NCBI GenBank assembly: GCA_029204225.1
Contig: CM055106.1
Span: 37,670,949-37,734,948 of the forward strand
Direction: 5' to 3'
Origin: Diphasiastrum complanatum
Lineage: Eukaryota > Streptophyta > Lycopodiopsida > Lycopodiales > Lycopodiaceae
DNA: 64,000 bases
The notes under the pieces were generated by a model that had not been told where the DNA came from, did not search any database, and worked only from the letters and a program-made list of their open reading frames with translations. The position numbers and the translations under genes were made by a program. Positions 20,601-32,600 of the stretch are shown here, one piece after another; the first letter of the stretch is position 1, and every line of letters begins with the position of its first letter.

Positions 20601-23600
20601 AAACATGCCCCATGAGTTATGTACAACTTACAACTTAACTAGTGCTTAGCCAAAGGGGTAAAATAGGCAATACTTTTCAACACCCCCCCCTTAATGGCAA
20701 TTTTATTCAAACTGACACCCAACAAAGTTCTAAACTTTTCAAACTTATCTTTACTAAGTGGTTTAGTAAAAATATTAGCTATTTGGTCGTTGGTGTCACA
20801 ATAAACTAGCTCGATCTCCCCACTGTGCACTTTCTCTCGTATGAAATGCTGGTCTACCTCTATGTGCTTCGTCCGTGCATGATAGACTGGATTCCTTGCA
20901 AGCTGAATGCAACTTTGGTAATCACAATGTAACAATATAGGTCTTACTTGAGCAATCTGCATGTCCTCAAGTAGACGGCGTAACCAAATGGCTTCACAGG
21001 CGGACCTCGTAGTCGCCATGTACTCAGCTTCGGTAGATGATAGAGCAATAGTAGGTTGCTTCTTGCCGCACCATGATATAGCCCCTAAACCTAGGCTGAA
21101 ACAATAGTTTGTCGTCGATCTCCGATCGTCTCTATCACCTGCCCAATCAAAATCTGAATAACCCTCCAGCTGAAGGTCCCCGTCATCTGTGTATCCAATC
21201 CCATAAGTCATTGTTCCTCTCACATATCGTAGGATCCGCTTGGCTGCCTTCCAATGTGCTTTGGTAGGCTTACTCATGAATTCACTTGCAATCCCAACCG
21301 CATAAGCAACATTTGGCTTGGTGGTAGTAAGGTAAATCAGGCTGCCCACCAATTGACAATAGAGCATCTCATCTGCAAATGCTGGACCATCATTTTTTGA
21401 TGGCTTGTTGCTTGCATCCATGGGTGTGCTGATTGGTTTGCTTTCTTGCATATTAAACCTCTTCAATAATTTCTATGCATACTTTGCCTGTGAGATAAAA
21501 AGACAACGCTTCCCTTTCCAAACCTCAACTCCTAGGCAATAGTGTAGCAAACCCAAATCTTTCATCTCAAACTCACTAGAAAGATTTTTCTTAACACAAG
21601 CAATAAGCTTCTTATTGCTTCTCGTGATGAGTAGATCATCCACATAGAGCACAACAACCACAAAGTCTTCTCCTTCCCTGAAGACATAAAGATTGCAATC
21701 AGACTTACTCTTCTCAAACCCTTGCCTTGCAAAGTACTCGTCAATTCGGCTATACCAAGCCCTTGGCGCCTGTTTGAGCCCATACAAGGCTTTCCTAAGC
21801 CTACAAACCAGATTCTCCTTGCCTGTTATCTCAAACCCCTGTGGTTGTTCCATGTAAACCTCCTCCTGTAGGTGCCCATTAAGAAAGGCACTCTTGACAT
21901 CCATTTGATGGACATCCCAATCAAAATATGAGGCTATGGCCAAAACGGTCCTGATAGATGTCATCTTAGCAACAGGTGCAAATGTCTCATCATAGTCTAG
22001 CCCCTCCTGCTGGGCATAGCCTTTCGCCACCAACCTTGCCTTGTACTTGTCCATTGTTCCATTAGCATGAAACTTGGTCTTATAGACCCACTTGCAACCT
22101 ATTGGTTGCTTCCCTTCTCGCAATGTAGTGAGCTCCCATGTGTCATTCTTGACAATGGAGTCGTACTCCTCCTGCATGGCATGTTGCCATACCTTTTCCT
22201 TCACGGCTTCGTGAAAGAATTGTGGCTCATCTGCATTCAGAATAGTGGACATAAGAGCAAAGTTAGTCTCTTGTCTCTCATGAGACCTAAGAGTCTGACA
22301 CCCTGTTCACTGCTCTCTCCTTCTTCCATCATTTGACCTTCTTTGATTGTTTCCCAATACCACCTAGGTAGCTTCTTCCTAGCGGTAGGTGATGTGGATG
22401 GTGACCACGTATCCCATGGTACTGTCTTAGTCTTCCAATTGTCCCCAACTTCGGCTTTTGGTACTTGGCCACAAAGAGGTCTCAAACTAGAAGGTTCGAT
22501 TTCCTGTTGTTGCTCTTGCACTTGAGGCTCATAGGACTCTTGACTAGGCTCCTCATCCGTGGAATCAATCACGGGTATGAACTCAGAAGTTCCATCCTTC
22601 TCCTGCTCCTGTATCTTGGGTGAATGCTCTTCATCAAAGATGACATCTCGACTTAGGATCTTCTTCCTGTTTTCGAGATCATATAGCACATAGGCTTTCT
22701 CATCTTCACTATACCCAAGGAAGATACACTTCACGGATTTTGCATCAAGTTTCTTCCGTAAGTCCTTTGGTATATGTGCATATGTCGTACACCCAAATAC
22801 TCCTAGGCTGCCCACTTTGGGCTTGTTGCCACTATATGCTTCTTTTGGCGTGATTCCTTCAACTGCTTTGGTTGGACTTCTATTCAATAGCAAAACAGCA
22901 GTTGCTACCGCTTCCGCCCAAAAAGAATTTGGCAACCCCTTTGCCTTGAGCATGCTCCTCGCACACTCAACTATAGACCTGTTTTCCCCTCAGCCACACC
23001 GTTCTACTGAGGTGTATGTGGAGCAGTAAACTGTCTCTTTATCCCACATGCTTTGCAAAGATCTTTGAACTCATCAGAAATATACTCACGACCCTTATCT
23101 GACCTGAGAGTCTCTAACCTCTTCCCTGTGTGGTTTTCCACCATAGCTTTCCACTGTTTGAAGTATTTGAACGCTTCAGATTTCAGCTTTAGAAGATAGA
23201 CCCATACCTTTCGTGAGAAATCATCTACGAAGGTCATGAGATAGTATGCCCCCCATGCTGATTTGACCTACATGGGACCGCATAAATCTGAATGCACAAG
23301 CTCAAGAATTTCCTTGGCCCTAGTAGCTTTTTCCTTTGGAAACTTTTTCCTCTGTTGCTTTCCTAGTGCACAAGCCTCACATGTATCTGAAGAAGACTTA
23401 ATGCTGCATCTACTACCATGTTGTGCTTGTTCAAAACTTGCAAACTTTTATAGCTCAAATGACCATATCTCTCGTGCCAAAGCTTGTCCCGATTAGTATC
23501 CCCCGCTGACAAGGCCTCTTGGCTAGGAATGGTTGTGTAAAGCTTGTAAAGACCTCCTTCTTGCATTCCCTTGGCTACCACCTTGAAGCTTTGATCTTTG

Positions 23601-26600
23601 TCTTTTACCAAACATGTAGATTCGTCAAACTCTACCACCATGTTCTGTTTGGTAATGGCACCAACAAATAGCAAGTTCTTAGCCAACCCTAGTACATGCA
23701 ACACACTCTTGATTTCCTTCACCTCACATGATGACAGCTGTACTGCAACTGTGCCTTTGCCCCTCACCATACGTGTAGAATTATCTCCAAGGCATACATG
23801 TTGACCATCTCCTGTCTCCTCATAGGTGTTGAACCAATTGTGCTTTGCGGCTCCAGAATCATTGTACCATCCACCAAATGTGGATTCAGATGATAGGGCT
23901 GCGGTGAATAGTTCAAGCCCACTTGATTGCTCCTCCTCTGCAACTTTGTCAACAAAGTGACCCTGCTGGTTCTTTCCCTTCTTCTAATCACTTTGCTTCT
24001 TCCTGCATTCAAAAGCAAAATGCCCATGCTTGCCACAATAGTTGCAGTTGCCCTTCCTCTTGGGTGTAGATGAGGAATTTGTGCTTGACTCCTCTCCAAC
24101 CTGTAACTTGGACACCTGCTGCTCCAAGCTTTGCTTTGAGTTCTTCTTTTTGCCTTTGCCTTTCTTCTGAAGGTTTTGCTTTTTCTTAGAAGCAAATGCA
24201 TGCTCTGGATTATCTTCCCTTTCAAAAAGATTCTTCCTTCTCATCTCCTCCTGTAAAAGAAGACCACATAACTCCCCAAAGATTGGGAGTTTCTCCCTAG
24301 CAGAAAGGGACATCATATAGTCTTGATAGTTGAATGACAAGCTATTCAAGACTATGGGGACAATACTCTTGTCACTTACTTTCTCTCCAGGCTCTGTACC
24401 TGCCATCACCTCCCAACAATTCTTATCCATCAAGATATTAGCCATCTTGAACTTCCACACTCTGTAGTTTGTGCCATCTAGTTTGTTGGATTCACCCAGC
24501 AAACTCTCCCCAAGACTAGCCATGCTATAATTTGTGCTCAAACAGAAGCTCAACCTGAAAAAGATCAGAAAAGAAACAACTTCCAGCAACTAGGGTTTGA
24601 CCCCAAACTAGGGTATGTAGCCACTTCAAGGCAACCCTTCAGCTCCTGCTTTTGTCTCAACTATTACTCCTCTCTTGTCATGCACTTATATTCCTACCTT
24701 ACTATGAACATGTAGGAAATCAAAGTGCCAAGATCGTTCTAACATTCAATCTCCATATACAAGAAGAAGAAAAAGTGGAAGAAGAAGAAGAGGGAGAGGG
24801 TTAGGCGCCCTCAAGGAGAGAGAAAGTAGTAGCAATGCTTGAAAGGGAATGAATTACAAATGAACAAAGAGTACATATAAATAGGCTTTCCAAGGGCCTA
24901 GACTCTTCCAAACTCTAAGTTCTAGAACCTTCCAAGACCCACTACTAATTATAGGGCACCCCCAAAAGTCAAGATAGGGTCCCTTAACATAATTAGACTT
25001 TACTTGGATCCACGAATTACTACTGGACCAAAATTGGGTCCAACTCAACTTAAACTGACTTAACATGGTCTAAATAATAAACCTAACCCATGTTTACACA
25101 AGTCTCGACCTTTTGGGTCAAAGTAACCTATGAGAAACTATCATTATCATTTATTACTTCTAACACCCTCCTTAAAATGATAATGTAAAAAACATAACAT
25201 GACATGAAGTATGAAAAATTGCAACAAAAATGCAAGTGTTGCATGCTGCCCAAAACTCCATGTAGCTGAAAAAGAAAAGATGTAGCTTGTTGTCCAAGCT
25301 TAATGCCACCAAAAAAAAACTTCGGCTTGAAGTAGTCGAAGTAGCCGAAATCTCAGCCCCAATCATGCCCGATGTAGAAGAGATGTAGAATACGAAGTGC
25401 GGTAGCATCAAGTCGAAAAGTGAAGACAAGCATGCTCCATCCAAAGTAGGTAACCAAAAAACCAGCCACAAGCCGAAATATGGATTTGCAATCCATCAAT
25501 GGTTCCCACATGATTCCATAAGTCTTCTTACCACAAGAAACATAAAGAAGAGTATGATACTCTTTTACCATCACATCCTCCCGAATCTTACTATCAATGA
25601 TCTGCTCACCAACACTAGGTAAGACAACACCGTCATCATAAGAAGTAAGCATCAAAACATGAAAATCAACATAAGGTACTGATTTTGGTGAGGCATGTGT
25701 GTTTCCTCCGAAGTAAAACGATGCTTTGCTATCCCGCAAAGACTCGGACAACCAACAAGAGGCTGTAGCAGGCTGTCCAACAGCCACAAAATCACCAACA
25801 CTTTGCTGTCCAAAGTGTTCCAAATGTGGACCTTGCTGTCCAAAAACCTTCCGCAGGCCGTTCCCGATGCATAATAGGATGCTCACGATGTAACATAGGC
25901 TGAAAATGATCAATAAACTATGGTTAAATCTGGTGTCCACCATCTTCAAGAAAAAAACCAACAGCTTGCCACTTTGAACACCCAAATAATCTAGCAACAC
26001 GCCACTTTGAACCAATGTACTAATTGACATGATTTTTTCCCCTCCTCCATTAGTACAAAATGGCTTCAAAGAATGCTTGATTTCAGCCTTTTCCAAAACA
26101 TTATCTTGAGAAGCTTGCTCATAAAGTTCTTCACTAATGCATCCATCATTTGCAACAAATGGCTCAAGAGAAGAAGAATGCTTTACCATACCAACATTCT
26201 GATGCAAACTTGTACTTGTAGAAAGGCAATGATCAAACTTTGCATGACTTTGCCCTTCTACCTTCAAAGAGGATGAACTAGAGAGGAGAAAGTATGATGA
26301 TGAATCCTTTATTCGGTACATCTTTAAAAGTGTTTCCCAAGCACTTTTAGAGGTCTTGCAAAATCTCAAATGATATAAGATAGATCTTGTTACCAATAAA
26401 ATCTTGATCATCACGTCGATGCAAAATCTCAGCTTGCAACTCCATGAAGAATAGTTGGTGCCATCCAACATATCTTCACCTGAACAAGTACGAATTGCTC
26501 CCAAATCTCTTGCCATAAGAACCAGCCAAGAAGATAAACTTTTTCAAACCCTAAATGTGCCCTAAAAGACACAAAAACCAGCAAGTATCAAATCTGACAA

Positions 26601-29600
26601 ATTAGCACCGGAATGTGTCGAAACCACACATTAGATGGATGTAGGAACTCACCCTCCTACAAGCCTTGTGTGCTGAAAATTTCAGCCTGAAATTGCATTA
26701 CAAACTCAAAAATCAGCAAGCAAAGAATCAGGTTAGCCTCCAACAAAGCTTTTTTTGGAACCCTTCTTCTTGCCAAAAAGTGTGAACAATACACACACGG
26801 ATAGGGCTGTTGCAACACCCTACAAATGGTAATATGCTGTCCAATTTTCAGCCTCGGAATGTGATCGGATCATCACAAAAAAATTAGCGCCTTCTTCCAC
26901 ACCTGGAAACAAGCAAAAAGAAGCGGATCTTCACTTTGTCAAATCAGCAAGGGTGCTGATTTTTCAGCCAAATCAAGAGAATAGAAATTGCTTGTAGATG
27001 GGCGCCCTCCTGCAAAGGAGCAAATCTGAAAAATAGGACAGCAGCTGACCAACGGAAGTAGGATAAACCTACACGGATGTGGGCGACCTAAAAGAAGCCC
27101 CGAAGAAGATAATTAATGGCGCCTTCCTGCAACCTGAAAAATCAGCAAACAACAACCTGATTTTTGGGCGCCCAAAATCCTGTTATCTTCTTTGATGTGT
27201 GGCGCCCTCCTGCAAAACGGAAAAGAGTCAAAAAACGGATCTTCACTCCAAAAAATCAGCAAAGGTGCTAAATTTTTGTGATCCCTAAGTGAAGACGATC
27301 TCTTTTGGTAGGGCGCCCTAAATCAAGCATAGAAGATCCATGGCTCTGATACCATGTAGGAAATCAAAGTGCCAAGATCCTTCTAACATTCAATCTCCAT
27401 ATACAAGATAAAGAAAAAGAGGAAGAAGAAGAAGAGGGAGAGGGTTAAGCGCCCTCAAGGAGAGAGAAAGTAGTAGCAATGCTTGAAAGGGAATGAATTA
27501 CAAATGAACAAAGAGTACATATAAATAGGCCTTCCAAGGGCCTAAACTCTTCCAAACTCTAAGTTCTACAACCTTCCAAGACCCACTACTAATTATAGGG
27601 CACCCCCAAAAGTCAAGGTCCCTTAACATAATTAGACTTTACTTGGACCCACGAATTACTACTGGACCAAAATTGGGTCCAACTCAACTTAAACTGACTT
27701 AACATGGTCTAAATAATAAACCTAACCCATGGTTACACAAGTCTCGACCTTTTGGGTCAAAGTAACCTATGAGAAACTATCATTATCATTTGTTACTTCT
27801 AACAGAACACATTATTGGACTTGTAAATTGTATATTGTGAATATCGAAATGGCTCACACCAGCCCGTGGTGTTATCTATATAGCAGGTTTTGGATAACTT
27901 ATTGACCTGCCTGTATTTGGCATGGGGTACTGGGTCTTAATTTAGAGGCTGCTAGACTGACCTCCTATAAAGTAGGATAGTTGACCGGTCAATGGGACAT
28001 GCCATATGCTCACTGGGACACTTGGTCCAATGTATGAGTGACACATGTCGTCGGACGGTCCTACTCACTTGCCTATGGTGTCTTGGGTCTTGATTTAGCT
28101 GCTGGACTGACCTCCTATAAAGTAGGATACCGACCGATTCGAATCGGCTGGAAGCTTTAGTCAGTGCTATGATTCTTAAATACATCATTGTCGCATGGGT
28201 CAAGGTTTTTGAGACTTATCCAATAATTTCAAAACTCTTTAGTTGGTTAATTTTCCAGTCTTGTTGTTTGTGATGCCTTGATCCTTCTGCGGATTCTCAA
28301 AAACTAATGGATTACAACCTTTGAAAGTTTGCTACCTCACAATCCTTAATCTTGTTGCATCAGAGAAATCTGGTTGCCTTGATCCTCAAAAACTAGTGGC
28401 TTACAACCTTTGAAAGTTTGCTACCTCACAATCCTTAATCTTGTTGCATCAGATCCTTAGAAATCTGGTTGCCTCACAATTTAGGGCTTAGGGCGGAACT
28501 AGTGGAATACAACCAGAGTTTAGGGTGGAACTAGCCTTGACTCTCAAAAATTGGAAACGATTTTTTTTTGGCATTTAGGAGGTTTTGTAAAAGTAATAAG
28601 AAAACAAACAAAGCTGACAATTCTTTTTGCATTATATTCCACGTTGACAAAATGTAAGTACATTGCATACGAACAGATTGATACATCTAGTGATTCCACA
28701 AACCATGGTTCGTTGGCGACCGAACCGCAAATCTTCAAAGAATCGATCAAGTTCGATTTGAATCAGAAAGAATTGGACCCAAAAAAAAAACCATTGTTTG
28801 ATTTTGAATGATTCTTTGATTGTGACATTAACGATTCTTTGTTTTGGCTTTCCAATGTTCTAATTTGTATTCAAATGTTTAACTAGTATATTTTGTGATG
28901 GATGTTTGATGATGGATCATGAATAAATCATAACTTGCAATGTTAAGTGGAAGTTGGAGCATGCAAACTAGTTTGAGAAGTTTGAAATGTGTCCACTGTT
29001 TCGTGGACCTTTTCGAAAAGCCTTTTTGCAATGCATTTGAAACACATTTGAAACGGGAAAAATCGGCTTTTTCGAGAAAGAAACAGCAAAACATTTTTAG
29101 ACACTTGGTTTTATTCCTAGCCTTTTAGTAAAGGAAAGCGAAGTCTTGTTCAATGATTATGGCTCTATACAATGACAAAGTAAACAATTGGTAATTGACA
29201 CACTTAGATGACTAAGGACTGAATGAAACATTGAGATACATCACACAATGCACATGCACAAGGTATTCATAATTCCACTATTTCCTAATTAGTTCTAGGA
29301 GTCATTTTTTTTCCCTCTCTAATTTTACAATTCATTTTGAATGGGCCGTTTGAAACCGATTTTTCAAAATGGAGTTTCAGTGAATGAAACACGTTTCAAT
29401 GAAACATTGAACGTGTCCATTCCACATTGTCATGTGCACTTGTGATTCTATGAACGCTGAATTGTGATATGGTTTCAGGCTTCAACTTTCTACCAACAGC
29501 AGTAAGCTTTGAAATGTATGTTTTCAATAGCAATCTAACATCTATAAGATTTTAGACACACTATAGACATTATACATATTACATTAGATATTTGTTAGCA

Positions 29601-32600
29601 TTATATCCAAAAAATGCAAAAAGAAGAAATTCTTTCCAATTCTTTTGGAAGGGACCCGGTTCAGAACCAGGATTCATCCGATTATGAAAAGGTCGATTCT
29701 GAAGCGAGTGAAAACACTAGATACATACTGTACCAAAAAGTATGGAATGATATTGTATGGGTCACTACGAAATGTGGGACAATTTTCCACATTCTTGATG
29801 AGTGTTTCTTTTTTAAAAAACACTTAGAATATACGTTACGTTTATATCATTTTATATTTATACAATGAAACAGAGTATATATGTATCATTGGGGCCACAT
29901 AAAATAAAAATAAAAAAGTACTCTATGTACTGGCAAGCGACTCATCTACCGTGATGGTAGTCATTCTCGGCATATTAGAGTCCATAATTAATTGTATGCT
30001 TTAGATAACAAAGGATCCTCTTGGTGCCTTGGTGGACCTGTTTTGGATTCTCCATATGTTGGCTAACAAAGTTGACACTATATGCAATGTCGGGCCTGGT
30101 TATAGTAGCATATATGAGGCTACCAACCAGCTGCTGATACAAGGTCTTGTCAACCTCTTTTCCTTCATTTGTATCTACTATGGACAGCCTAATCTCTAGT
30201 AGACTTGCAGCAGGTTTGCAATCCATAAGATTGAATTTCTCAAGCATGTTGTATATGTATTTGCTTTGTGTGAGGATGAGTGAGTGTGGGAGCCTCCACC
30301 CCTAAGCCAAGATAGCAATAGACTTGTCCCAAGTCCCTTCATCTCAAATTCTTGAGATAAAGTCTTCTTAACTTCGACGATTTACTTGAGATTACTTCCT
30401 ATGATTATCATATCATCAATATAGAGTGTTAATCACAGGATTTCACCTTCTTTATTCAAGATATAAAGGTTGGGATCTGCTTTACTCTTTGTAAAACAAC
30501 GAGAAAATAGGCACTCATCCACTCTTGAGTACCAAGCTCTTGGAGCTTGAGGCCATACAAAGCCTTATTGAGACAACATACATGATGTTCTCTCCCTTTC
30601 ACCACAAATCCTTGAGGTTGGGAAAGATATATCTCTTCATCGCCATAGCCATAAAGAAAAGCAAATTTTACATCCATTTGACGTGTCTCCCATCCAAAGT
30701 GAGTTGCTAAAGCAAGAACAAACCTAATGGGGGGGCATGTTGGCAACAGGAGTAAACGTTTCGTCGAAATCCATGCGCTCCGTTTGCACATATCCCTTTG
30801 CCACTAGCCTCGCCTTGTACTTGTCAATTGCGCCTTTGGCATCATACTTGACTTTGTAAACCCACTTAATACCTATTGGTCTTCGATTTGGCTTTGGTTC
30901 AACTAATACCCATGTTTTGTTCCTCATGATAGAGGAATAGAATAATCTTCCTTCATGGCTTCGACCCATACTTCTTGTTGCGAAGCTTCTTCGTAGGATC
31001 GAGGCTCTTCAACATTTAACATTTTTTCCATAAAGGCAAAAATCCTAGTTGAACTTTTGAGTCTCTCTCTTAGGACTCTTTGGGCTCCTTGTTGGCTAGA
31101 TTCAGCTTTATCGATTATCTCTCCTCCGATTGCTTTAAAGTACCATCGAGGGAGTTTCTTGAGTTGAGGAGGAAGATGAGGCTGATGATTAGCCAATGAA
31201 GTTACTGGAAATCATCAATATGAGCCACATCTTGAGCAGCACCTTCTTCCTCTTGTCCTAGATCAAGGGAAAGAAAATATATGTCATTGTCCACTTGGCT
31301 GTTTCCAGGTTTCAGATCTGCACCAGCTGCACCAGCCATCTTATTTTCATTAGAGCTTGAGATTGTGCATTAACCTTTGATGTCCCATAAGTTGTTAGAA
31401 ATCCATAAATCATAATATGGATGGACAGACTAGGATTCGAACCTAGGACCTCCCTCATACCGGATGGGATGCTCTACCACTGAGCTATCCGCCCTGTTTG
31501 ATAGTTCTCTCTAGAATGTGGATTGATATTCCAACACCCCCCCTCAAGCCACACTTGGTTGGGGTCCTAGCTGTCACCTGCCCCACAACTTGGGCTGCCT
31601 AACCATGGCTTTGACACCATGAACTGTTAGGTCTAACTTGGCTCTGATACCATGTTAGAAATCCATAAATCATAATATGGATGGACATACTAGGATTCGA
31701 ACCCAGGACCTCCCTCATACCGGATGGGATGCTCTACCACTGAGCTATTCACCCTGTTTGATAGTTCTCTCTAGAGTGTGGATTGATATTCCAACATAAG
31801 TGAAGAATAATTCCAACCACATCATCATAGCTTGGCGGTCTCTCTCTAACATTTGATGTGGTGACACTAACAATGTCTAGTTCATCTACAACCCTGCCTA
31901 CATCGTTCAATTGATCTAGCACATCTTTGATTCTCATCAAGTATGGTGTAATAGCTTCTCCCTCATTCATCTTCAAGGTATGAAACTTTTGCTTGAGGGG
32001 GGGTCCTAGTGGTAGAAGATGTCTCAAACATTTGTTGGAATTTCTCCCAAGCCTCCCTAGGTGATTAGATTCAATGACATGTGGAATAAGACTGTCCTTT
32101 AATAGACACATTGATAATGGCTAGTGCTCTACTAGCTCTTTTATCAAAAACCTTTTTCCTCTTGAAAGTTGCATCCTCCGTATCAGATGTATCATTTTCA
32201 GGAGGAAGAAGAGATTCTTCTTCCTTCTCCTTTTGTCAAATCCCATAGATCCAACATAAGCAAAATATTTTTGACTTTAAATTTCCAAACCATGTAATTT
32301 TTACCATCTAATTTGGAACTTTCACCAAGGGAAATAAATTCTCCCTTTTCAGCCATGAAGTATATGTAAAGATCTTCGTAGAAACCACACAAAAAAGATT
32401 AGAAAAGACCTTATAGGCAAAATATGATCAAAAAGCCAGATCTGCCTCCTGCTCTTATTGCGCCCTCTAGAGAAAGAGAGTCTCCATAACTTGCTCAAAT
32501 TTCAATTTCAACATGCAAGTTATAGATGAAACTTTATATCTATTTGTGAAATTAGAATATATCCAATTTCACAAATTTATACAGAGAAGTTAGTGATGTC

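Larger units (their letters stand above)
20683..24711 (-). mobile_element. Ty1/copia element, near-complete coding region but broken
   Basis: Gene order on the minus strand is gag, protease, integrase, RT, RNase H, as in copia. It has at least five frame interruptions and an internally shortened gag, so it is not autonomous now. It lies in sense orientation in ArfGAP intron 2. Its 5' LTR is missing; the leader is interrupted at 24711 by a younger non-autonomous copia element. Confidence 0.88.
24711..27804 (-). mobile_element. Young non-autonomous copia-type retrotransposon with TSD
   Basis: LTRs 24711-25165 (455 bp, 3') and 27355-27804 (450 bp, 5') differ by about ten substitutions and one short deletion. 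They begin TGTTAGAAGTAAC and end TTCCTACA on the minus strand. Target duplication GAACA lies at 24706-24710 and 27805-27809. The PBS (TGGTATCAGAGCCATGG, minus) abuts the 5' LTR and a PPT (TTTTAAGGAGGG) abuts the 3' LTR. The 2.2 kb interior holds only one long frame and no pol. It is inserted in the leader of the older copia at 20.7-24.7 kb. Confidence 0.92.
31393..31796 (-). mobile_element. TRIM retrotransposon with tRNA-like sequence in each LTR
   Basis: Two 144 bp LTRs (31393-31536 and 31653-31796), five differences, starting TGTTGGAATATC and ending GATTTCTAACA on the minus strand. They flank a 116 bp interior bearing a PPT (GGCTTGAGGGGGGG) and a PBS (TGGTATCAGAGC, 31652-31641). Target duplication TAAGT at 31388-31392 and 31797-31801. 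Size and lack of coding define a terminal-repeat retrotransposon in miniature. Each LTR contains a 72 nt tRNA-like segment. Confidence 0.93.

Noticed and set aside
31423..31494. Functional nuclear tRNA gene
   Set aside because: Mismatched anticodon stem, no U33, location inside an LTR and a decayed twin; it is tRNA-like only.
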